Shown here piece by piece: positions 27,303-37,226 of a DNA stretch of 64,000 bases. The notes under the pieces are model-generated. The model did no database searches, had not been told where the DNA came from, and worked only from the letters and a program-made list of their open reading frames with translations. How positions within the stretch are numbered: the first letter of the stretch is position 1; every line of letters begins with the position of its first letter. Origin of the DNA: G963663365 sp963663365 (GTDB lineage Bacteria > Hinthialibacterota > Hinthialibacteria > Hinthialibacterales > G963663365); the NCBI GenBank assembly GCA_963663365.2, contig CAXXIH010000004.1:992001-1056000 (forward strand). The letters are read 5' to 3'. Both the position numbers and the translations under genes were made by a program.

Positions 27303-27750
27303 CGGGGTACCCCCGTTGGCATGACGGCTAACGCCGCCCGGATTTAAAGTAGCCGGTGCACGCATGCGCGCGGCCCGGGCACCCGCCTGTAGCGGCGAGA
27401 AGGTAGAGAGTTGAGAGGAGAAAGTAGAAATACAGATGGCGCAAAGACGAGTTATTCATATTTGAGTTGTGACAAGATTCTGCGGCCCTTACAGGGCCGG
27501 AAATTTGGGGGACGGTTACCCAGCCTGGCACCCTTCGCCGGTCTTCGACCGTCTCGGGCTTAGGCTGGGCTATTGCCTTGCCGCACCTACGGTGCTTGGT
27601 GTATTCGTATGAGGGAGTTGGTTGATGGGGAGAGACGTGTGTACGTATGGCAAACAGCGGCTCACGAGGACGTTCGCCCTCCCGCGGTGTGGCCGCCCGG
27701 GTCCAAGTTACAGGGGGTGTAACTCCAACCCCTGATTAGGCTACACTATG
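27303..27750. repeat. Mosaic intergenic repeat tract 5
   Basis: Includes GGTACCCCCGTTGGCATGACGGCTAACG (hairpin arms GTTGG/CTAAC), TGTAGCGGCGAGAAGG, GGCCCTTACAGGGCC, the long stem CCCAGCCT (27519-27526) with AGGCTGGG (27562-27569), the GCACC-TAC-GGTGC hairpin and the CGGCTCACGAGGACGTTCGC module. No gene is seen. Confidence 0.85.
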
Positions 27751-27811
27751 CTTGATTAGGGCCAGCGGGGGATTGATCGGAGCCAGTGGGGCTTGTTGTG
27801 AGCCAATGGGG
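27751..27811 (+). repeat. Three tandem ~20-bp repeats just before a start codon
   Basis: Three imperfect units (27751-27770, 27771-27791, 27792-27811), each ending in CCAGCGGGG, CCAGTGGGG or CCAATGGGG. They end five bases before ATG 27817. A TGA in the third unit shows they are not an N-terminal extension of that gene. They could affect transcription or translation initiation. Confidence 0.6.
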
Positions 27812-27816
27812 TAGCG

Positions 27817-29541
27817 ATGAAAAACAGGAATCCCAGCGATGAAACGGGAGCGGCCTCCCGTTGGCTCCGCCGGCGCCGGCCGGTGGTTTGGGGATTCCTT
27901 TTGCTCGTAGTCCTGGCACCGTTTTCCAACGCTCAAATCGAGAAGATCAAAGATTGGCTTTGGCTGGGCGAAAACAAGGCGAAATTCGATCCTTATCCGC
28001 GAGTTACAATCTACGACTCCACCTTGGATGCTGAGCGGGGTATCCGTGTTGCATTGCAGCCCTATGTCGAGAACGAAGAGAATCTGGCCATCGACCTGCG
28101 TATCACGCAGATGTTCCAGTCGCATCTGCGCACATTTTGCGATGATGTGGTTACGGTGCCGGATGTGGAAGACATACAACTGCGCAACGATCTGGACGAT
28201 GTGCTGCGCACGTATCTTTATGCCTGGCGTACCAAAGGGGAGGTGGATCCATCATTGATCCAGCCCTTGCTGCCCAAAATCGATGTGGATGCCACGGTTT
28301 TTATTGCTCGTACGCGGTACGAACAGGGTTGGCAAGGCGACCGGAAGGTTTTTCGTATCGAATTGGTAGGGGGCGCATTTGCCGTCGATACGGGCCTTTT
28401 GCTGTGGCAGGATAAGGTCGTGATTGACGAGGAATGGAGCGGCAGCGAATCGACCAGTGAGCGTGCGGAGTATCGGGGCACATACGAGCTGGCGGGCAAA
28501 TTTCATGCGACGGTTTCGGCCATCGCCGAAAAGCTACGTCAACGGCGCGCGGCGAAATTGGCGGCCGACCAGGCTGCAGCCGACCAGGCCCAACAGACCC
28601 GAAATCAAGCTGCGGCCGCCAAGGACAATCAATTGGCGGAGTTGGTTCATGTGGCCAGCGAAGTCCTGAAGTCGGCGACTGAACCGGTTGGGATCATCAA
28701 CGATATCCGTGCCGGCCGGAACTGGATGATCGACAATCTTAAAGTGCCCGGACCGATGCAGTCCGATGAATTGCTAAAAGCGCGGGCTGAAGTTGAGGAG
28801 TTTCTAATCGGCAGCCTCGAAAAATGGTGGGATTGGTATCAGGCCGAGCAACAGCGCATAGCGGCGCTGCCCAAAGATACGCCCATCGCGGCCCCCGGCG
28901 CCGGATCGGAAGAGCCGCGGGAAGATGGTTTGCTGATCGATTTTGGTGTTTTGAAAACCCCTACCCCAAACCAGACCGCGCCCGATGTGCCCCGTCCATT
29001 CGATCTCTCGCAAGATCAGGTAGCGCGTCCGGTGCCGCCCACGCCAACGCCGACACGTTTTTTGATCCGTAGCGAGCTGATTATGCCGCCTACGCCGACG
29101 ATCACTCCCACACCGACGGAAGTGATTCCAACTGCGCCCCCCACGCTTCCGCCGGAATATTATTATCCGAATGCCAGTATCAAGGGACCACAGGATTCCG
29201 AGAGCGCCGGTCCGGTTCTCAATGCCAGCGGCGGGATCACGGCGCCCGATGTTATCGACGGCGTCTCCAAAGAAGTTCTGATTCAACGGGGGCGGAACCG
29301 CGCCTGGTCACTCATGACCGAACAAAATATGCAGAACATGTTGCCCGGGGCGAATGTGGATTCGGCAACGGGGACATCACCGGATGTGCTTATGCCCGCT
29401 ACGAATTCATTGCAGGAGCTTTTGGAACGCCGCCGCGCCTCACGCCGTGAAATGCGCGAACCGCGAAACATCATACCCATGCCTCAGGCTCCAACATCAA
29501 CTCCAACACTCCCGCCGCCGGTGGAAACGACGATTCAATAG
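27817..29541 (+). CDS. Secreted hypothetical protein with Thr-Pro-rich linkers
   Basis: A 574-residue protein. The N-terminus has an Arg-rich stretch (RWLRRRRPVVWG) and one hydrophobic segment ending in SNAQ, a likely signal peptide. Residues about 40-240 form a globular domain with YPRVTIYDST and VDATVFIARTRYEQ, reminiscent of outer-membrane lipoprotein assembly domains but not identifiable. An Ala/Gln-rich coiled coil follows (KLAADQAAADQAQQTRNQ), then long Pro/Thr linkers (PPTPTPT). It is probably envelope-associated. It starts right after the tandem repeats and precedes the TPR membrane protein by 32 bases, suggesting one operon. Function unknown. Confidence 0.75.
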   Translation: MKNRNPSDETGAASRWLRRRRPVVWGFLLLVVLAPFSNAQIEKIKDWLWLGENKAKFDPYPRVTIYDSTLDAERGIRVALQPYVENEENLAIDLRITQMFQSHLRTFCDDVVTVPDVEDIQLRNDLDDVLRTYLYAWRTKGEVDPSLIQPLLPKIDVDATVFIARTRYEQGWQGDRKVFRIELVGGAFAVDTGLLLWQDKVVIDEEWSGSESTSERAEYRGTYELAGKFHATVSAIAEKLRQRRAAKLAADQAAADQAQQTRNQAAAAKDNQLAELVHVASEVLKSATEPVGIINDIRAGRNWMIDNLKVPGPMQSDELLKARAEVEEFLIGSLEKWWDWYQAEQQRIAALPKDTPIAAPGAGSEEPREDGLLIDFGVLKTPTPNQTAPDVPRPFDLSQDQVARPVPPTPTPTRFLIRSELIMPPTPTITPTPTEVIPTAPPTLPPEYYYPNASIKGPQDSESAGPVLNASGGITAPDVIDGVSKEVLIQRGRNRAWSLMTEQNMQNMLPGANVDSATGTSPDVLMPATNSLQELLERRRASRREMREPRNIIPMPQAPTSTPTLPPPVETTIQ

Positions 29542-29573
29542 TAAATTTCGCTAAGACGGCAAAGTCAAAACAA

Positions 29574-31565
29574 ATGCAGACCCGCAAGGACAATCACATC
29601 GTATCCGCCGAACGGGTTTATTTATGGGGGCCGGTGCTTTTGGCGGGAATCGCCTATCTGCCCAGCCTTTTCGGGGGATTCGTTTACGATGATGTCAGCA
29701 TTACGGTGTTGGGGGATCCGTTTTTGCAGGGCCGAATCAATTGGTGGGAAGCGCTGCAATCCGACCGTCCACTACGTATTTTCACATATGCCCTCGACAA
29801 AGCGATTTGGTCATTTGGATCCGAAGGAAACGGAATGCCTTTCGGGTACCATCTTCAGAATTTGTTTTGGCATTTGTTATGCGTTTATTTGATCGGACAT
29901 TTGGGGAAACGTCTATCTTTCGGTGCAATGCAGACCTGTATTGCGGCATCATTTTTTGCGGTTCATCCGATGGGCACGGAAGCTGTCGCATGGATATCGG
30001 GGCGCAAAGAATTGCTTTGTTTAGCATTCGAATTGCTCAGCATTGCCGCACTTTTGGCGTGTTTGCGGGAGAATTTGAGAAAGGGCCGCAGTGTCATTTT
30101 CGGGGTGCTTTCGCTGATTTGTCTGTTTTTGGCGCTGCTATCCAAACAGGTTGCGGTTATGACGCCGTTTTTGGCGCTTATTCTACTTTGGTTGGGGCGC
30201 AGGGACGGGCAGGTATTCGATACCAAAAAGGTGGTCATACTGATTGTATCGCAGCTGGCTTTGGTGGGGATTTTATCGGCACTGCAGCTGCGGGCCGGAG
30301 ATGCCTTGGGGGCGGTGGCGAGCGGGAATTTTCACGATCCGGGCGCATCCAACTTTGAACGTACACCATTAAGCGCCGCTTTGACGGGGCTTGCGGTGTG
30401 GGGAGAAGTCCACCGGCTGTTGGTTTTACCTTTCGATCCGGTTTTGGACCGGATTGTCACGCCGGTGATGGTCTGGAGTGACCTGCGTTGGCTTGCGGGG
30501 CCGCTTTGGACTTTAGCGGCCTTGGGATTGATCTTTTTTTGCCGCCGCCGCACATCGTTGGTTTTAGCGGGTTATTTTTGGATCATAGCGGCTTGGGTCC
30601 CGACCTCAGGTGTAACGCCTATCGCGTATCTTTTGGCGGATCGTTATCTCTATATCCCGTTGGTGGGGTATTGTTTATTGGTCGCCGGTTTGTGGGACAC
30701 GCTTTTGCAGCGCTGGCCTAATCTTATCCGGCGCAGATTTTTCGCAATTGTTTTTTTGTTTATCGTGGCGTTTATGATGGGGCGTACCACAGCCCGCTGT
30801 TTGGATTGGCGTGACGAAGTTACGATTTTAAAACGGACCATTGAACAAAACGGTCCGCATCCCCGGTTTCTGTTCGGATTGGGAGTGGCCTATAAAAACG
30901 CAGGGGATATCCAGGCGGCAATTGAAACGTGGCGGCGTTGTTTGGAATTTAATCCCGATTACAAAGAGGCGCGGGTTAATTTGGCCTTGGCGTTGGAAAG
31001 TGAGGGCAATCTTACCGAGGCGGAAATCCTGTATATACGCGCTTTGGACCGAGATCCGAATTACGGGACGGCGCATTATAATTTGGCATTATTATTGGAA
31101 AAAAAGGGAAAAATTAAGGAAGCGCTCGAACATTTACTTTTGGCAGCGGAGACTTTAACCGGGAAAACGGATACTGAATTCCGGCGTGCCAAAGCATACA
31201 TTCAGTACGCACGGGTCCGTATTGGGCAAGCCGAACGTCTACAAAAAGAGAATCCATTTGAATTTAAAGATGCGCTTCAAGAATCCGGCCGTGCATTGGC
31301 GCAGGCGTTGCGTCTATCTCCGCAATCGGCGGAAGCGTGGGACTTTGAAGGACGCCGGCGGGCACTATCCGGTTCTATTGAAAGTGCGGCGGAAGCGTGG
31401 CAACGCGCTTTTGAAATCGATCCGCAACGTCCCGAGGTTTGTTTTAATTTGGGCTTGTATTTATTGAGGAACGGGGATTCGGAGCGCGGGAAGATGTTGC
31501 TTGATCGAGCAGCGGAGTTGGATCCCAAATTGGCCGAAGCGGTCAAGAATGTGATGAGCCCGTGA
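29574..31565 (+). CDS. TPR-containing membrane protein, TMTC/GT-C-like
   Basis: A 663-residue protein with roughly ten transmembrane helices followed by tetratricopeptide repeats from about residue 430 to the end. The first loop FGGFVYDDVSITV carries the acidic pair, and FFAVHPMGTEAVAWISGRKELL is the hallmark of the TMTC-like protein family, in which a GT-C mannosyltransferase-like membrane domain is joined to TPRs. TPR units show the A-x-Y-N-LA pattern (GTAHYNLALLLEKKGK). It may glycosylate exported proteins bound by the TPRs; that is inference. It lies 32 bases after the secreted Pro-rich protein gene. Confidence 0.85.
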   Translation: MQTRKDNHIVSAERVYLWGPVLLAGIAYLPSLFGGFVYDDVSITVLGDPFLQGRINWWEALQSDRPLRIFTYALDKAIWSFGSEGNGMPFGYHLQNLFWHLLCVYLIGHLGKRLSFGAMQTCIAASFFAVHPMGTEAVAWISGRKELLCLAFELLSIAALLACLRENLRKGRSVIFGVLSLICLFLALLSKQVAVMTPFLALILLWLGRRDGQVFDTKKVVILIVSQLALVGILSALQLRAGDALGAVASGNFHDPGASNFERTPLSAALTGLAVWGEVHRLLVLPFDPVLDRIVTPVMVWSDLRWLAGPLWTLAALGLIFFCRRRTSLVLAGYFWIIAAWVPTSGVTPIAYLLADRYLYIPLVGYCLLVAGLWDTLLQRWPNLIRRRFFAIVFLFIVAFMMGRTTARCLDWRDEVTILKRTIEQNGPHPRFLFGLGVAYKNAGDIQAAIETWRRCLEFNPDYKEARVNLALALESEGNLTEAEILYIRALDRDPNYGTAHYNLALLLEKKGKIKEALEHLLLAAETLTGKTDTEFRRAKAYIQYARVRIGQAERLQKENPFEFKDALQESGRALAQALRLSPQSAEAWDFEGRRRALSGSIESAAEAWQRAFEIDPQRPEVCFNLGLYLLRNGDSERGKMLLDRAAELDPKLAEAVKNVMSP

Positions 31566-31900
31566 CCGCGGCCCGGGAACCCCGGTAGGCAAGAAGGCTA
31601 TCGCCGCCCGGATTAAAGGCAGCCGGTGCGCGCATACGCGCGGCCCGGGCTACAAATAAAGCAATATGAAAAATAGATTTGCCTCGCGCCTTCAGGGCTT
31701 GGTGTGTTTGTTTGAGGAAGCTAGGGGATAGCGGGGGAGTTTTTTGTGATAGACAAACTTTGTTACCGCCTCTTGTGATGACGCACCCAGACGCGCTAAC
31801 GCGTGTCTGGGCCACCCGTTAGAGTGAGTTAGTGGATAGGGAGAACCACGTGATTATTTGCGATAAGCGATATTTGTTATCGCCTCTTGCCCACCTTGGA
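31566..31900. repeat. Mosaic intergenic repeat tract 6
   Basis: Starts immediately after the upstream stop with CGCGGCCCGGGAACCCCGGTAGGC...GCTATCG, then GCGCGCATACGCGCG, GCGCC-TTCA-GGGC, GATAGCGGGGGAG and the paired-hairpin module GTGATGACGCAC / CCCAGACGCG...CGCGTGTCTGGG-CCACCC (about 31776-31816). No gene is seen. Confidence 0.82.
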
Positions 31901-32055
31901 TTCCGGCTGTTTCTCCAAACCCCGATTTTGTCCGGTTCCGGAATAAAACCACTCCAAATCGTCTGTAATGTCATGGACCGAAGCACGTTGTTCGGTCACA
32001 CTTATCGCTCATCCATCGCTGATGTGATGAACGATTCAATTTTTGAGCGAAACAC

Positions 32056-32832
32056 GTGGAATTCAATTTAATCAATTTTGTATTGCTAGGTTTAGCATCG
32101 TTTATGGGGGGACTGATCCAAGGCGCTTTGGCCTTTGGGATGGCGATTTTTATGGTCATTGTTTTGGCCTGGTTTTATCCGGCATCCAGTTTGGTACCCT
32201 TTGTGACTTTGGCGGCCGCCGTGAATCTTTTTGAAGTTGCGCGTTTACGGCGTGTTGGTTTTGTCTCGATTTTTTCGCCGGTTTTATTTGTGTCCTGTTT
32301 GATCGGGGTGATTATCGGGACGGTGCTTTTGGTTTATGTGCCGGACCGGGCTGTTAAGGCCGCTTTGGGGCTATTTATTGCGGGAATCGGGGTTTTGTTT
32401 GTTTTCAATCCTCCGCGTCCACACGCCGATGGTATGCAGATTCAAAACGAACATTGGGAACCATGGGGGTGGGGGAAATCGATTGTGACCGGTATCGGTG
32501 CGATTTTAAGCGGTTGGATCACTACCGGCGGTCCGCCGCTGGTGCTTTATGCCTACAGCAAAATGCCATTGGTCAATGCGCAACGCTATTTGGTGCGTTC
32601 GTTTTTGCTGATGATCGTACTCAAACTGGTATCTTATTCTTATTACAGTTTGTGGTCGTGGCGGATTTTTCTCTGGGCAGTGATCTGCATGGGGCCTGTC
32701 CTTGTGGGCACCTCGATCGGGCACCGCATTGCAGACCGGATCGACAGCGCGCGTTTTCAACGTGCGGTCTGGATTGCCTTTACGGTGATGGGATTTTTCT
32801 TATTGATTCGTACCGTGGCGTCAGGCTCATGA
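32056..32832 (+). CDS. TauE/SafE-family (TSUP) membrane exporter
   Basis: A 258-residue polytopic protein with about eight helices. The repeated family motif is seen in FMGGLIQGALAFGMAIFM near the start and in GAILSGWITTGGPPLVLYAYSK in the second half. TSUP proteins export sulfite, sulfoacetate or other organosulfur anions. The start is GTG 32056 without a strong ribosome-binding site. The gene stands alone between a mosaic repeat and the 16S promoter, so its substrate is undetermined. Confidence 0.88.
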   Translation: MEFNLINFVLLGLASFMGGLIQGALAFGMAIFMVIVLAWFYPASSLVPFVTLAAAVNLFEVARLRRVGFVSIFSPVLFVSCLIGVIIGTVLLVYVPDRAVKAALGLFIAGIGVLFVFNPPRPHADGMQIQNEHWEPWGWGKSIVTGIGAILSGWITTGGPPLVLYAYSKMPLVNAQRYLVRSFLLMIVLKLVSYSYYSLWSWRIFLWAVICMGPVLVGTSIGHRIADRIDSARFQRAVWIAFTVMGFFLLIRTVASGS

Positions 32833-33004
32833 CTGGGACGGACGGCTTGTCCAACAATTCGGTGGTTGATCTGTCAGCTGAAGCTGAATTATGTAAGTTG
32901 TTAAATATCAGTGTGTTAAGGAATATAAAAGTTGAAATATTCGATTATTGGAGGGTGGCCGTTTCTCCATGCAGAAAAAAATTGCAAAAAAAGTGATATC
33001 TTCC

Positions 33005-33032
33005 TTGACCCGGAGGTCGAGGTTGGTATCAT
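33005..33032 (+). promoter_or_regulatory. Likely 16S rRNA promoter
   Basis: TTGACC (33005-33010), a 16-base spacer and TATCAT (33027-33032), preceded by an A-rich stretch (about 32967-32992) that would suit an UP element. It lies about 370 bases before the mature 16S 5' end, upstream of the processing-stem arm at 33160. Confidence 0.5.
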
Positions 33033-33159
33033 TTGCGTCTGCTCGGGTCGAGTAGGCCGCGTTGTGCGGTCGCCCACTGAATGACTTGCCCTGGTGCTTA
33101 GCCCCGGGGCGTTATTATCTAAACAGTTCGGGAATGACCTGAGTTTCATAGGTCTTTGA

Positions 33160-33183
33160 CAATCGAGTTGGTCCGCGTGTGGG
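33160..33183 (+). ncRNA. 5' arm of the pre-16S processing stem
   Basis: CAATCGAGTTGGTCC (33160-33174) is perfectly complementary to 35085-35099, and CGTGTGGG (33176-33183) to 35075-35082. The two arms flank the whole 16S gene, as expected for the RNase III-type precursor stem. Confidence 0.85.
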
Positions 33184-33379
33184 CCCTGCGGAGTATCCGG
33201 AACCGGTTATCCTGGCCGGGAAAGGACTTTGGCAGGTTGTACACCAAGGTTTAAATGTACCTTGGCCCAATTACACACAATAGGACACACACATCACTTA
33301 GTGATGCGAGTGTTCGTTAACCAGGAACTAAACAGGCGTCAGCTTTACTCAATGTGAGGTTGGCGAACTGCTTCAGATT

Positions 33380-34949
<1,570 letters not shown>

Positions 34950-34979
34950 AGTATGGCTTCTCTTGAGGCGCTGTTTGTT

Positions 34980-35029
34980 GGATGGTTGGAATAGGGGTAG
35001 AGCATCACGACTCTATCGGATTACCATCC
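34980..35029 (+). ncRNA. Hairpin in the 16S trailer
   Basis: GGATGGT (34980-34986) pairs with ACCATCC (35023-35029), with an inner stem TAGAG/CTCTA. It lies between the mature 16S 3' end and the distal processing arm. I see no tRNA in this stretch. Confidence 0.45.
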
Positions 35030-35074
35030 CGAATAGCACTAAAGCCTTAAGACGAAGCAACTCTTAGGTAGAAC

Positions 35075-35099
35075 CCCACACGTGGGACCAACTCGATTG
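35075..35099 (+). ncRNA. 3' arm of the pre-16S processing stem
   Basis: CCCACACG (35075-35082) and GGACCAACTCGATTG (35085-35099) pair with the leader arm at 33160-33183, giving 15 plus 8 base pairs around a one/two-base internal loop. Confidence 0.85.
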
Positions 35100-35112
35100 C
35101 CAAGGTTATAAG

Positions 35113-35139
35113 AAGGCCCCTCTTTTGAGGGGCCTTTTT
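35113..35139 (+). terminator. Terminator of the 16S transcription unit
   Basis: AAGGCCCCTC (35113-35122) and GAGGGGCCTT (35127-35136) form a perfect 10-bp stem with a TTTT loop, followed by a T-run to 35139. It closes the rRNA transcript before any 23S gene. Confidence 0.93.
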
Positions 35140-35204
35140 CATTGGCTCGATTCCGAATAATTTATAACGAGGAACAAAGGTAGAAATTTAATCCCTGGGA
35201 GGGG
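35136..35204 (+). repeat. Direct repeat, orphan copy of the DUF1858 upstream region
   Basis: About 69 bases from TTTTTCATTGGCTCGAT to AATCCCTGGGAGGGG, nearly identical to 36644-36713 upstream of the DUF1858 gene. This copy has CGAATAAT where the other has TGTATAAT, and no gene follows: it runs straight into a mosaic repeat. Confidence 0.85.
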
Positions 35205-35240
35205 CGGCGTGACCGCCGTGGATCCCGCCGAGGCGGGACT
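35205..35240. repeat. Left part of a mosaic repeat split by IS630 copy B
   Basis: GGCGTGACCGCCGTGGATCCC and GCCGAGGCGGGACT match tract 2 (about 14735-14772). The continuation TAACGGCTCACGCC lies beyond the element at 36391. Confidence 0.8.
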
Positions 35241-36392
35241 TAGAGTGTTTCTCGAAAGTTTTTTCCTTTTAAGTGAGTCTGTCATAAATCGGTTTTCATG
35301 GTACAGGTCTTCTGGTTGCCTTCTTGCCGATCCATCAACCAGCAAAGCGCCTGATCGAGTCTCTCCATGAGTTCATCCCGGGTTTTGGCGACAAAATCCG
35401 CGAACCATTCGGCTTTGAGAAGGAGCCAGAGTCTTTCAATCGGATTAAGATCCGGGGAATACGGAGGTAGAAACATCGGTTCAAAGCGTCCCCAACGCAA
35501 AGAACTTCGTTTATGCCAGGAAGCGTTGTCCACAATCAGAATCTGGCGCTTTCGTTTGAGAGCCAAATCCTGGTTGGCGTGATTCAAAAAACACTGGAAA
35601 ACCTCCGTGTCTGAATGCGTGAATTCAAGTGCGTAGGCTTCACCCGTCCGGGGGCAAATAATCCCCGTAATGTTCATCCGGATGTGGTCGCCATTCTTCG
35701 TGGTCCGAGTCTTGGAACCCTTGGGCGCCCAGCGCCGCCGGGGTCGTGGGTCTCCCTCCACACCACATTCATCGCCAAACCAAAGTTCAATATCCGGGTC
35801 TTCCGAGAGTTGTTTCAGCTTGTCGCAGAAGGCTTTTCGCGCCTCTTCATCTTGGCGGTCCGGCCAGGGTTGAGGGACTTTCAACGCAAAATTCTGATCG
35901 TGAAGAAAACGAATGACCGTGCTGTAGCCAACCTCGATCTCGAACTGCTCGCAGATGTAGCCATGAAACTTCACCCCTGTCCAATGAACTTGATCCGCTT
36001 GCTCGGGGTTCGTTAAAACCTCACGCAAATCTTCGTGAATTTCCTCGGGAATCTTACTCGGACGGCCCTCACGAGGTTCCTCAAGTAATCCGTCAATGCC
36101 TTGTTCGTTGAAGGCCTTTATCCAATTACGCAACGCACGGTCACTCACGCCAAACAGTTTCGCCATGCTCTTGCATCCAAAGCCCATGACCAAGCCGATG
36201 ATGGCCCGAAATCGATTATGTTCACGTTGCGTACGCGCACACTTCGCCGCAATCTCGAGTTCTTCCATCGAGGCGTTCTCTGCATTCACTGTCAGTGCTA
36301 CGCGTGCCATCAAACGTAGATAAGCACAAACCGAACAACGGATCTACGGGAAAAACCTACTCAAACGGAAAAAACTTTCGAGAGATGCTCTA
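35241..36392 (-). mobile_element. IS630-family insertion sequence (copy B)
   Basis: About 1.15 kb bounded by TA (35241-35242 and 36391-36392). The termini are long inverted repeats sharing TCTCGAAAGTTTTTTCC close to each end, with TAGAG at the tips. One intact transposase gene is inside. It interrupts a mosaic repeat: joining the flanks at TA restores GGCGGGACTTAACGGC, matching GGCGGGACCTAACGGC at about 16477. Confidence 0.95.
35282..36310 (-). CDS. IS630-family DDE transposase (copy B)
   Basis: About 342 residues. An N-terminal helix-turn-helix (CKSMAKLFGVSDRALRNW) precedes a DDE domain with LWFGDECGVEG, ILIVDNASWHK and PPYSPDLNPIERLW, so all three acidic residues are present. It shares PQPWPDRQDEE and NGDHIRMN with copy A but differs widely elsewhere, and the terminal repeats differ too, so the two are separate IS types. 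ATG 36310 is taken as start; an in-frame TTG lies just before it. There is no clear ribosome-binding site. Confidence 0.93.
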   Translation of the reverse strand: MARVALTVNAENASMEELEIAAKCARTQREHNRFRAIIGLVMGFGCKSMAKLFGVSDRALRNWIKAFNEQGIDGLLEEPREGRPSKIPEEIHEDLREVLTNPEQADQVHWTGVKFHGYICEQFEIEVGYSTVIRFLHDQNFALKVPQPWPDRQDEEARKAFCDKLKQLSEDPDIELWFGDECGVEGDPRPRRRWAPKGSKTRTTKNGDHIRMNITGIICPRTGEAYALEFTHSDTEVFQCFLNHANQDLALKRKRQILIVDNASWHKRSSLRWGRFEPMFLPPYSPDLNPIERLWLLLKAEWFADFVAKTRDELMERLDQALCWLMDRQEGNQKTCTMKTDL

Positions 36393-36643
36393 ACGGCTCA
36401 CGCCGGGGAACCCCCGTTGGCATGATGCCTGACGGCTCACGATTTCGGAGTGTATGCAAGGGAATTAGTAGATCAGCACCCGGCAATGCGATTCCGTTTA
36501 TCCATTTGAACCACGAAAGCACAAAAGAAGCACGAAGGGCACGAAAACTTTGCAGAGATGGATGGATAGCGGGAGAGTTTTTGGGATTAGCAAACCTTGT
36601 TACCGCCTCTTGTGCTAACGCGTGTCTGGGCCACCCTGCGTAT
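36393..36643. repeat. Mosaic intergenic repeat tract 7
   Basis: Continues the repeat cut by IS copy B: CCCCCGTTGGCATGATGCCTGACGG, CACGATTTCGGAG, CAGCACCCGGCA, CACGAAAGCACAAAAGAAGC, ACTTTGCAGAGATGGATGG, GATAGCGGGAGAG and a truncated paired hairpin (GTGCTAACGCGTGTCTGGGC). No gene is seen. Confidence 0.82.
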
Positions 36644-36713
36644 TTTTCATTGGCTCGATCCTGTATAATTCTAAAACGAGGAACAAAGGTAGAAATTTAA
36701 TCCCTGGGAGGGG
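36644..36713 (+). promoter_or_regulatory. Upstream region of the DUF1858 gene with -10 box (second repeat copy)
   Basis: The intact copy of the 69-base direct repeat. It contains TATAAT (36664-36669) and ends in GGGAGGGG, the ribosome-binding site for ATG 36720. I see no good -35 box. The other copy at 35136 has lost TATAAT. Confidence 0.55.
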
Positions 36714-36719
36714 AAAACC

Positions 36720-36923
36720 ATGTTTAAACCCGAAATGCTAGTATGCGATGTCTTACGAGAGTATCCACAGACTTGGGATGTGTTTTTACGTCACGGTATG
36801 TGTGAAGACTGTAAGACTTCGCCTCCGCCAGTACCGATTCAACATTTTGTCGATAAGCATTGTGATGGCCAGCTTGAGTCGTTTTTGGCAGAGCTGGGCG
36901 GAGCGGCCCGGGTACCAAAATAG
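36720..36923 (+). CDS. DUF1858-like redox disulfide protein
   Basis: A 67-residue protein: MLVCDVLREYPQTWDVFLRHGMCEDCK..., then HFVDKHCDGQLESFLAEL. This is the DUF1858/ScdA-N layout, a small helical domain with a CxxC-like pair (CEDC) that occurs alone or fused to hybrid-cluster and iron-sulfur repair proteins. It may carry a redox-active disulfide. GGGAGGGG supports the start. Its upstream region is duplicated 1.5 kb away, on the other side of IS copy B. Confidence 0.82.
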   Translation: MFKPEMLVCDVLREYPQTWDVFLRHGMCEDCKTSPPPVPIQHFVDKHCDGQLESFLAELGGAARVPK

Positions 36924-37226
36924 ATAGTGGATGGTAGAGAGGAGAAAAGAGATTTGCCTCGCACTTACAGCGCTTGGTGTGGGTGTTTGAGGGAGTTGGT
37001 GGATGGGGGGATACGTGTGTACGTATGGCAAACAGCGGCTCAGCAGGAGAGGTTGTCTCAAAAGTCGGTATCGGCAGTCACGGATAGGCCGATTCGGACT
37101 AAAAAGGCCGCAATGAAATGCAGAATCGACCGTTTCATGGTTTGTATTTCGAGTTTTGAGACAGTCTCAGGAGCTTCGCCCTCCCGCGGCGCCATTCGGC
37201 GGCGGGAGAGGTTGTCTTGATATCTT
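36924..37226. repeat. Mosaic intergenic repeat tract 8
   Basis: Modules GCACTTACAGCGCTTGGTGTG, GAGGGAGTTGGTGGAT, TACGTATGGCAAACAGCGGC and CTTCGCCCTCCCGC, ending in GCGCCATTCGGCGGCGGGAG. It is interrupted by the small inverted-repeat element at 37050-37167. Confidence 0.8.
37050..37167. mobile_element. 118-bp MITE-like element with 6-bp target duplication
   Basis: The left end AGGTTGTCTCAAAAGTCGG and the right end read inward AGACTGTCTCAAAACTCGA match at 15 of 19 positions. The element is flanked by CAGGAG on both sides (37044-37049 and 37168-37173). Removing it with one CAGGAG restores the standard module CGGCTCAGCAGGAGCTTCGC. It has no coding capacity, so it needs a transposase from elsewhere. 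Confidence 0.85.
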
